DNA from: Guillardia theta CCMP2712
Lineage: Eukaryota; Cryptophyceae; Pyrenomonadales; Geminigeraceae
Assembly (NCBI RefSeq): GCF_000315625.1
Contig: NW_005434663.1
Coordinates: forward strand, 1,064,360-1,098,122
Length of the DNA stretch: 33,763 bases
Direction: 5' to 3'
Part shown: positions 1 to 8,684 of the stretch, piece after piece
Numbering within the stretch: position 1 is the stretch's first letter
Layout: each line of letters starts with the position of its first letter
Made by a program: the position numbers and the translations under genes
The notes under the pieces: generated by a model
What the model was told of the DNA's origin: nothing
Database searches by the model: none
What the model saw: only the letters and a program-made list of their open reading frames with translations

Positions 1-3000
1 CGCGTTGCAGTTGTGTACCATTGTTACCCCGGCCACGCTTCCAGCATGTCACTTCGAAAAGCTTCATCCGGAGAAGGGGATCTCAAAGTGATCGACATCG
101 AAAGAATCAAAAGAATGACTTCCTTGCACCCTGCGGCTACCAGCAGGAGACCAGACTCAGAGGATCTCTCGCCGTCCATGAATCGTTCGATTGACGATGA
201 CGAGGATGACGAGGATGACGAAGACGAGGGCCGCCAAGGGTACACTATGCCTTCCACCAGACGGATGATAGATAGTACTCTCAGATCCTCACTGAAACAT
301 CTGTTGTGTTAACAGTTGAACACAGATTTCGTCGAGAAGGTGTTCAAGTTTGACGATCTGGAGTTGACCAAGTAAGGCTAGAAGTATCTTCTTGATCAGA
401 TGCATGACTTCGTGTCAGAGGTGCCAAGGCCAAAGGACAGCGTCTTGATTCATCCTCTTTCTCGATTCTTCCAGGTGACATTTCCTCTCTGCAGTCTTCA
501 CACACAAGTAATGTTATGTTCAGACATGGGAGTTTTTGTCTGGAATATTGTTGTTGTACACGACGTGGGTCACACCACTTCTGATAGCGTTCTTCTCCGA
601 GCAAGAAGTACTTGTTCTCAGTCTTGCTGGCTCCATGATTTCTTGATGTTTTGCAAAGGGATTTTGTGCGCATGCGCCCACCCTCAAGTTTGACATGGCT
701 GTGGATCTTTTCTTCATCACAGAGATTTTCGTGCAGTTCTCGACAGGTCTGATCGCTTCGTTCAGTCACCCATTGACGTCTAGTGATACAGGCAAGCTGT
801 TGGGGATCGAGTACATCTTAGAGCGAGGGAGAGTAGCATTGATTTACCTCCACCATGGCTTCGTCACTGATGTAATACCAGTACCATTTGTTCACACCAG
901 CACCATTTTTTCACATTAGCACATTTGTGTATAGCAGCACCAATTGTCCTCTCCAGCATCTGTGACCCTCATCATGATTCTTATGACGTCGTCCAGGTCT
1001 TGGCTGGTCTGCCGATATCTTTTCTCGAATATTTCCTCATCGAAGGTTTTCTTGTCTCGCTTGTTTGACTTCTCACTTCTGCCAAATCTCAAGACACACC
1101 TTGCTCGTCGCAATCAGCCGGATATTCTAACAGTGCGTACGTGCGATACCTGAGGCTTGTGCGAATGCTCAGGATGCTCCGACTGCTCAAGGTACTTGTG
1201 TCTTGTGTCTTGTGTCTTGTGTCTTGTGTCTTGTGTCTTGTGTCTTGTGTCTTGTGTCTTGTGTCTTGTGTCTTGTGTCTTGTGTCTTGTGTCTTGTGTC
1301 TTGTGTCTTGTCTTCCCCGCACTTGGCGACTGAGAAGTTTCACATCAGGTCCTCAAGATCTTCAATGTTCTCCGGGACTTCTTCTTGTGGCGCCCGACGG
1401 TGGTTCGCCTCACCAAGGCAGCCTTTTCAATCTGCATGATTGCACACATCGGGGGATGCCTGTGGTGGTTCCTGAAACTGCAGGAGCTCTCACACGAGGA
1501 GCTGGCGGCGTTCAAAGCAGAATACAATCTCGATCATCGCGTCTCCTCGCCCTACATAGTCTCAGTGTACTTCCTCATGGCAACTCTATGTAATACTTGC
1601 TGTCTCCTCCTGTCTCCTCCTCTGTCCTTCTCTCCTTGTTACCCTCCCTGCTCTCTATCTTTGTTCTAACTTAGCTCTCAGGTACTGTTGGCTACGGGGA
1701 CATCTCAGCAGTGACAGATTATGTAAAGAATCGTCCTTCCCTTTCCCCTTTGCCCCTCCTCTCCTCGTTTCTTCCCTCCTCTGCCCCCGGCAGCCCTGTT
1801 CCTCGTCTCGGGTCATGAACACTGCAGGAGCGACTGTTTGCCATCGCTTTGATGTTCATCGGGGCTTCTGTCTTCGCCATCATCATCAGCAACATGTCGG
1901 GTGAGTTGCTTCCTCAGTCTCTTTATGTGTGACTGTCTGGCAGCACTCGTAAATTCCGTTTCTTCGAGGTGAAGTAGCGAGGAGGAGAGTGCAGGAAGAG
2001 ATGGATGGAGAGATGGAGGGAGAGGGAGGGAGGGAGTGGGAGAGGGAGTGGAAGATTCAGGGCAGCAACGTGGCTGGACTTTTGACGTATTTAATGCTTT
2101 TACAACAGTGAGAACGAAACTTTGGATCAGATGGAAAAGGTTCTTGAGTTCATGAGGCAGAACAAACTGCCGCAAGCGTTGGAGCGTCGAGTGCAAAACT
2201 TTTACTTCTTCAAGGCATCAAGAGTTCGGTCGTCTGCACAATCGTCGCTGGTAAAGTCAAAACTTTTGACAACATGATGCAACCATTGACTGATGGGGCG
2301 AGCAGGTGCTGGCCGACTTGCCTGTGGAGCTGAGAAAGTGAGAAATGTTTGAATGCTCCAGATAAATGATAAACATGTTTGAATGCTCGAGAGGAAGATG
2401 TATGATGAGAATGATCTCCTCACAAAATTGTCTGAGATGACTTCTATCTTCGCCGTTCTTACTCTCGATCTTGATTGTTTTGCCATCAGTCAGATTGATC
2501 TAGCTCTCAATCGACACCTGTTGGGCTCCATTTGGCTGTTTGACAAGTTGGAAGATGTTGTTCTTCAAGAGATTGTTCGAATCCTTGATGTGAGAAACAC
2601 TTCCTTTCCCTTCCCTCACGTCCTCGTGCTCCTCGCTTTTGTAATCGCTCTCTCCTCTCTCCTCGCTCCTCTCTCTTACCTCTTCTCTCCTCTCTCTTCT
2701 TGCTCTCTTCTCTTCTCTTCTCTTCTCCTCTCTCTTCTCTCTCTCTTCTCTCTCTTCTCTTTGGATCTCTCTCCCCTCTTCTCAACCTGACTTCTTGTGC
2801 AGGTGGAGCTGAGGCTACCGGGGGAGACTATCTACGATCTGGGAGATCAGGCGGACTGTCTCTACATCATCATTTCAGGTTCTGTCACCCTGTCTCTCCG
2901 GGAAGACCCTGCCCTCAAGCTCCGCTCTGAGATCCTCGACCAAATTCAAAAGGTCCGACATTTCCCGCTGCTGGCATTCGATTTTATTCTTGTAAGCTCT

Positions 3001-3755
3001 TTCTTCTCTTCTCATTCTTTCCTAGGGCGACGTCTATGGCGAAGTTGCTATCCTCATGGATACCACTAGGTCGATACTCCTCCCTTCACCTTCCCCCCTC
3101 TTCCATTCCCCTCACTTCCTCCTCTCTTCTCCGTCCTCTTTCATTGCTCCTTTCCACTTGTCTCGCTGTGGCTGAGGGAGGGGCAGGGAGTCGATGGCAG
3201 TGTCAGATGGATTTCTCGAGCAGTACGTCCTCTCCTCCTCCAACCTCGAGATCGTCCTCAACGAGCTTCCCGACGTCAACGAGCGTCTCAAGCAGCGGGC
3301 GCAGGTGCGAGCAGAGCAGCTGTTCGGGGGGATCCTGGAGCAGGAGGGGGCGCACTGGAAAAGGAAGGTCGCCCCCAACAACGCGTTCAAGTGGAGGAGG
3401 TTGTGCAGAAAGCTGATGATAAGCAAGGGAACTTCATCGAATGTCTTTTTCTCAAGGATATTCAACTTCACAATGGTAAACTCCCTCCTCCTTTACTGCT
3501 GCTCCCGTCCTCTTCATACCCTGTACTTTCCTATTCTCTCCTCGCCTTCTCCCTTCTCTCCGCCTGCCCTCTTCCTCCTCCCCTCCTTCCCCGTTTTTTT
3601 CTCCTTACCTTGCTTTTCCTCTCAATTCCTCTCTTCTCCTTTCCCCCTCCTCCCCTCCTCCCCTTCTCATCTCTCCTCTGCGCTGCTCGCTTCTCCATGC
3701 CGCGGTCCTGCACGACCCTTGCCATGCTGATCCTCTGGTCAGGCGCATTCAGACT
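1..3755 (+). CDS. Voltage-gated K+ channel with CNBD, copy 1 (5' truncated, frame broken near 435)
   Basis: This is the first copy of a six-transmembrane cation channel of the EAG/HCN/plant Shaker superfamily, truncated at its 5' end by the window edge. Exons correspond one for one to copy 2 (subtract 8743 from copy 2 coordinates beyond 437): S1 524-607, S2 659-746, S4 1118-1191 with the Arg ladder, S5 to pore helix 1349-1589, selectivity filter TVGYGD in 1682-1722, S6 1828-1900, CNBD exons about 2490-3475. Position 434-437 reads ccaaagg where copy 2 has ccaagg. The extra A breaks the reading frame that works in copy 2, although another splice choice (donor in aaggtgttc near 337, acceptor before 400) would restore a frame. 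Differences from copy 2 occur only within bases 1-437. Downstream the last shared exon ends at 3475, and the next exon is probably 3760 onward. It is either a recent paralogue, a damaged copy, or an assembly duplicate. Confidence 0.75.
1..3755. repeat. Long direct duplication, copy 1 (partner 8745-12498)
   Basis: Bases 1-3755 repeat 8745-12498 in the same orientation. Beyond base 437 the offset is constant (8743), and every reading frame I compared gives the same peptide in both copies, introns included. Seen differences: one C missing near base 8, ggccacg versus ggaacg near 31, and one extra A near 435. The match stops sharply after the shared gcgcattcagact: copy 1 continues ttcaggagg and copy 2 continues ccaacacc. 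The left end is not visible because copy 1 starts at the window edge. Confidence 0.95.
1195..1311. repeat. 7-bp microsatellite (ttgtgtc)n in the intron after the S4 exon
   Basis: About 16 uninterrupted copies of ttgtgtc fill the start of the intron that separates the voltage-sensor exon (ending at 1191 with gtacttg donor) from the S5/pore exon (starting 1349). The same number of units is present in the second channel copy. Because 7 is not a multiple of 3, the array gives open but meaningless frames on both strands. Confidence 0.95.
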
Positions 3756-3759
3756 TCAG

Positions 3760-5199
3760 GAGGATGACAAGGGTTCATCCGACCAGCTCGATAAGGCGAC
3801 GAGGGCCAAGAGGTTCTTTGGCGTTGAGTTGCGCATTCTCCACTTTGTCATGATTGCGACCTGCTTTTCACATTCCGAGCGCTGTCGAGCGTCACTGCCA
3901 GGCAGTCCAGGGGGAGTTTCTCCTCTCTCCTTTCCCCTTAGTCCTCTGAACCTTCGAGGAGGACGAGGAGTGAGAAAGAGCACGCGCTGGCTGCTCAACT
4001 ATGATGTCGGTATTCGTCCTATCAGCAAGCGCAGAATGAAGAAGATCGACGATGAAGTGTAAGTAGACTAATGGGATTCCAGCCTGTTGCTAATTGCCCT
4101 TCTCTCCTTCCTCTTCTCTTTTCTCCCTCCCTTGGGCCATTCTTTTCTCTCGCTGCCTCCCTGTCCCTCAACTCTCCCAAATCGCTCCCCTCCTCGATGT
4201 TGAGCTGATTCACCTCTAAGGGAAGAAGAGCTCATGAAGGAGGAGGAGGCAGGAAATCTCCCCAGTGAGACAGAGTTGTCCGGTGCTTCTCTGCATGCTG
4301 AGAGATGCTGCAGGTTACGCGACAAGAGTAAGGAGGGAAGTGAGGTCCATATGCAGGAGTATGCTGCTCGAGCATGGACTCTCAGCATCAGATCCAGAGT
4401 TTCAAGACACGCAAGAGGGTTCAAAAGAGGAAGAGAAAGAGGAGGAAAAGGAGGAGGAGAAAGAGGGATCAATATCTGAAGAAGTCACTCCGGAGCAGGA
4501 GGTAAGGAGGGTTGTCGAGGATGTAGCAGGGGTCACGGTGAGAGCAGGAGGACGTTCAAGAATTCGGAGACAGAGGGCCCGACGGTTTCCTCCAGCAGTT
4601 CCTCGAGCAGGTAATGGAGTGCGGAGATGCGGGAAGAGGAGAAGCCGATGACGTGTTGAGCAGCGGAAGAAGATGATGGAGAATCAAGAGGAACGGGAGG
4701 ATGAAAAACCTCTGACGTTCGAGGAAGCGAAGAAACGAAAGGTACCAGAGGTTGTCATGGTGCCCCGCTGTAATGGAAATTCTTGAAGGCAGAGCAGATG
4801 ATGCAAGCAGAGAGAAAGAAGAAGACAACATCTCTGCCCTTGCCTGATCTCTCCCCTTCCGATTGGATCGGATTCTTGCCAAAGCACAGGGAAGCGAATC
4901 AGACCGCTACTGCTGGATGGAAGCAAGATGCTGAAAATCTGGAAGAGGAAGAGGAGGTGGAGGATGATGAAGAAGTGGAGGGTGAAGAAAAGGTAGAGGA
5001 GGAAAACAAAGAAGAAGTAGAGGAAAACAAAGAAGAAGCAGAGAATGATAAAGAAGAGGTAGAGAATAGTAAAGAACAGTTAGAAGAAAGGGAGAAGGCG
5101 AAACCATTGAGTAGTCAACAGAAAATTGGAAAGGAGTGCAACAAGAGGAAGCTAAAGGGCGAGTTTATACAAGAAAGAGGAAAGAAGAGGATGATATGA
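3760..5199 (+). CDS. Acidic, Lys/Glu-rich C-terminal exons, probably the tail of channel copy 1
   Basis: Just past the duplication breakpoint an acceptor (gacttcag|gagg) opens a frame that joins in phase to the last shared channel exon (ending at 3475). Supported exons: 3760-4059 (ends gaagt|gtaagt; it may hide an intron), 4221-4501 with a probable 31-nt intron (ccg|gtgcttctc...gctgcag), 4551-4612, about 4664-4740, and 4788-5199 ending in TGA. The product is hydrophilic, with runs of Glu/Lys (for example KEEEKEEEKEEEKEG) and a C-terminal stretch of repeated EVEEN/KEE-like units. No domain was recognised. It could instead be a separate gene whose 5' end was replaced by the duplication; a different frame stays open to about 5280 (EEDDMRADKSYSEQK...), so the true end is uncertain. 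A cytoplasmic, possibly coiled, acidic tail is inferred. Confidence 0.5.
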
Positions 5200-5558
5200 G
5201 GGCAGATAAATCATATTCAGAGCAAAAGACGAGTAATTTTACAACGGCTAAGCAGAGACTTGTTGGAAATGAAACTGATTCAACATCTGTTTGAGGAGCC
5301 ACAATCCATGATTTCGCACTTCAAAAAGGATAGTACAAATGAAGAAACGACAACTAGAACTTTTCTTAAAAGGTGCCAATTTTCTCAAGTTATAAAGTAC
5401 GGTATGTCCCTCACTCCTCTCTTCAGCTGTGCCCTCAACTCCTCTATCACGTCTCCTCTCCTTGCTCTCGGTCTCTATGGTAGTCCTACAATCTCGCCAG
5501 CAGCTCCCTGCGACGAGTTCTGGGAGTCTTCCGTTAAGTTAGTCTGCCTTCCCTGGTC
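5200..5558. other. Short interval between convergent genes
   Basis: This space lies between the stop of the acidic-tail exons and the stop of the minus-strand CFAP97 gene. A plus-strand stretch with protein-like composition ends in a good donor (gtatgt, at about 5402), so an unannotated 3' exon of the upstream gene is possible. The rest is pyrimidine-rich, and I see no independent gene. Confidence 0.4.
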
Positions 5559-6704
5559 TTACTCCTCCGTCTCCTCCGCTTCTTCCGAGACTTCCTCCAC
5601 CTTGGGCATCGATTGCTGTAAAGTTTCAGCCCCTGCCCCTCCTCTTCAAACTCCATCGCCCTACCTGAACCTTGGCCTCGCGCGAGCTTCCTCGACTTTG
5701 TAGTTCTTCTCGCTCTGACGCAAACGATTCCTGGTTGGGCTGAACAGGCTCGTCCATGTTGTCCAAGTAGTCTATCTCTCCCTCCTGCTGGCTCTGCTGC
5801 GTTTGTCCTCCTCCCTTCACCCGGACCTTCACGTGCGTGAGGAGAGCAAGAGGAGGGTCTCAAGCACCTGAAGAGGAGCAGGGGTGGCCTTTGTGAAGGA
5901 TGGCTCATTGCTCCGACTTGTGTACCGCCACTTGGGCGATCCTCTTGCAGACTTGATAGCAGGCAACACCTGGACGACAAGATCAAGAGGAGAAGAGCGT
6001 CATCGACGAGGCATACAATAGGGTACTCAGCGCAGTTCTTCAGATACTCCTCATCTCTTCTCGCTTTCTCCTCCCATTCAAGATGTGAATAGTGTCTGCA
6101 GGACGATAAGAGGACACCAGCGCGAGGGTACATGAGAGATTCAACTCACGGCTCCTTGTGCTGGATTCTGCGTAAGATCTGCAGATTCTCCTCGGTAATG
6201 CGCATGAGCTCTCTCTTCCGATACTCCTTGTTCAGACTCTTGCCGTAGGTGACTGGGGGGCCCATGTACTTCTCGTCGAGAAGCTGAGGGTGCGTCATAA
6301 TGTATGACATCTTGTCTAGCAGCCTGACATCCTGTCACATTCACAACAAACTTCATGCAGTGCAGTACAAGTAGTTGTCGCGCTCAATCTGACTGTAGCG
6401 TTCTTCGTCCATTTGCTGTTTCTTGAGGTTTTGGACGAGGTGGATGTACCTGTTCAAGGTCAACACGTGTTTGATTGTCGCAAGTCACTCACTTAGGTGG
6501 AGGTTTGTTGTCGACGGCCGGCTTGATCTGTTTAAGACGTTGCTTATGCAGCTTTTGACAGTGTTTGACCCATTTGTCGTCCAAGTGCTTGTTCAACTTT
6601 GGCATGGCTTTCCTATATGCATACATCCTAAAAAACTTTCCAGATTTGCTTCTGTCTAAGTGCCTAAGTTTTGCGTTCAAGCTCGATACAAATGGATCGT
6701 CCTG
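5559..6704 (-). CDS. CFAP97 / Hemingway-domain protein (first exon not found)
   Basis: Seven exons read in one phase on the minus strand: 6493-6704, 6369-6449, 6150-6323, 6017-6095, 5868-5969, 5665-5826, 5559-5600 (stop TAA), together 283 codons plus stop. The domain is recognised from its ordered motifs: WVKHCQKLHKQRLKQIKPAV then DNKPPP, a YIHLVQNLKKQQMDEER helix, and near its end SLNKEYRKRELMRITEENL followed by QILRRIQ. This order is typical of the CFAP97 (KIAA1430/Hemingway) family, whose animal members are linked to motile cilia and sperm axonemes. The C-terminal 120 residues are Gln/Glu-rich and low complexity. The first listed exon starts at an acceptor (ccttgcag) with no usable ATG, so a short 5' exon above about 6710 is missing; none was convincing. 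Introns are 41-74 nt. The protein probably acts at the axoneme or basal body. Confidence 0.85.
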
Positions 6705-6813
6705 CTGCAAGGAACAGAATCAGTCAGACTTCTAAACTTGCTGCAAACGTAAAAGACAAGGAAAAATCGGCTGTTCACATTGTAAACTAGTCCTCTGTGT
6801 TTTCATTTCCATC

Positions 6814-6927
6814 TTCTGTCTTCCTCCTCGTCTCCTCTATTGTACCGATTTCACATCTTCTGTCTTCTCCTCTATTGTACCGATTTCACATCTTCTGTCT
6901 TCTCCTCTATTGCACCGAATTCACATG
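6814..6927. repeat. 35-bp tandem repeat, about 3 copies
   Basis: Three adjacent units share tctgtcttctcctctattgt followed by accgatttcacatct. The first is slightly longer and the third has ttgcaccgaattc in place of ttgtaccgatttc. The array lies upstream of the minus-strand CFAP97 gene, where its first exon or promoter would be expected. Confidence 0.85.
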
Positions 6928-6929
6928 TT

Positions 6930-8684
6930 CCTTTCACACAAAGTATGCGACAATACATGCAACAGTGATGCGTGGTGAAACATCCCCCCAAGCTGCTCCC
7001 AGCCTCATTGTCCTATCCTCTCCTTTTAGCTAGCAACTGACAAAACGATTCCTTCTGTCTCCCTTCGTCTCAATTTTTTTTTTCGTTCCCTCTTTTGTGC
7101 CGGTTTCTCGTCCGTGTCTCAATCCTCTCTTCTCTCCTTCGTTCCTGACAGTTTCCTCTTGTCCCTCCCTTGTTTCTATCCGTCGCTGCACAATGTTAGA
7201 CACCTTCCTTCCCTCCCTCACCTCCCAGCTCCTCTCCCTCCTCCTGCCGTCTCCTTTCTTTCCTTCACTCGCTCATTTCATTCCTATTCTCCCTCTCCCC
7301 CTCCCTCTCCCTCCCTCCCTCCCTCCCTAACAACTCGCATTGCTCAACCGCCAACGATCTTTGGTGGACCCTACCCCGTTCGTTGTACCTGACCCATGAC
7401 CCCATTGAATCCAGGACCCGAACTGATATGACCCCCTACTCTCAATGTATTCAGCAAATTCACCCCACAATTGCAAGTTCAAGGCACCGGTATTTCAGTA
7501 ACTTCTTGTACCCCCTACCTCTCTTAATTGTTTCGTTAACCCCTACACCCTACCTGTCGACTTGCCGTTATCAGTACCCGTACTACCTACCCAAAAACGG
7601 TTTCGTCCATAACATAGTAGTGCCATGCCGCACTGCACTGGGCCCGGCCCGGGGCCGGCGGTGAACGGCGCAGGGGCCGCCCCCCGGTGACCGTACGGTA
7701 GTACGGTGGGGCCGTGGCGGCGGGCAGGCCGCGTGCCGCCGGATCGGATCGGCCGGACAGGCCGGTCAATCGGAAGGGTCAATCGGAAGGGTCTCCTCGT
7801 GACTCTGCAACATCCGAAGATCCAGCAAAACTTGGCACTCCGAGGGCCTTGCCGGTGGCAGGCCGCAGTGGCAGCAACTTAGCGTTGGCACTGAGAAGCT
7901 TCCTGAAAACGAAGACGACCCCGGTTCGACGCACAGCGGCAGCACACCGTCACGGACGTGTTTCGAGGCGGCAATGCCAGTCACGTACGTGTGACCGTCC
8001 GGTCGTGAGTCACTCATCATGGGCCTCTCAAGTTTTCGGGGCCGGACCCGGCCCGTGCCACGTGACTGTCCGGTCACCCGACTCAGTCACTGTGAGTCGG
8101 TGTACTAGTTTTTTCACCGTTTAACTTTGAGTAAAGTGCTCAACTGTACGGTTATATCTGGTCCACGGTACGGTACAAAAAGATATCAATTAAGTAAAAG
8201 TTTACGTTACGTTGAGTCAGGTCATTTCGGCATAAGACTGTGGAATAAAAGGGGGTGGGGTGGTCCGGAAGCTCTACATTGTGGCAGGGAAAAAGGGGGT
8301 GGTCATCATGATTCTGGGGTCCATTTCAAGTGCTGATAGTAAAGAGAGGGGTGGCCCACGGATTGGCAACTTTCGAGGTACGGCCACTGAGATAGCCACA
8401 CGGGTGGGGTGGTGGCTTCCGGGGGTGCACTGGGCCTCAAGTAGGGGTAGCTAGAGAGAATTTTGATGGATAGAGGACGGGTGGTGTGAATGACTTTTTC
8501 TATGGCAGCGAGAGGGAGTGGAGATCCATGGGATAGGAAGGGAAGAGGGAGGGAAGAAGGAAGGAGGAGAGAGGAAGATGAGGGGCGAACGATGAAGGAA
8601 ATAGATGCGGGGTTGAGAAGAGGGCCGGAGAGAAGGGAAGTGAAGGACTGAGTGTGAGGATCATTTAGCTGTGGAATAGCGGAG
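6930..8684. other. Noncoding interval before channel copy 2
   Basis: No gene was found. 7050-7330 is pyrimidine-rich (tccctccct runs). 7340-8460 is compositionally odd: C-rich on its left half (accccct, caccctac), a very GC-rich core at 7640-7770 with the inverted repeat ccgtac-ggta-gtacgg (7689-7705 region), then G-rich on the right (ggggtggggtgg). Two similar stretches, gtgaccgtccggtcgtgagtc near 7990 and gtgactgtccggtcacccga near 8061, form an imperfect direct repeat. 8510-8660 is purine-rich. Some of this may be the promoter of the gene starting at 8685, but no core promoter element is distinct. Confidence 0.6.

Noticed and set aside
24-257. Poly-Ser minus-strand frame
   Set aside because: It is the antisense of the acidic DDDEDDEDDEDE run in exon 1 of the channel gene.
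1089-1593. Open frames reading VSCVLCL or HKTQDTR repeats (and the copy at 9832-10336)
   Set aside because: They come from the (ttgtgtc)n microsatellite, which lies in a well-supported intron.
2507-2785. Arg/Glu-rich minus-strand frame (and copy at 11250-11528)
   Set aside because: It is the reverse strand of a CT-rich intron between CNBD exons; the plus strand holds the recognised domain.
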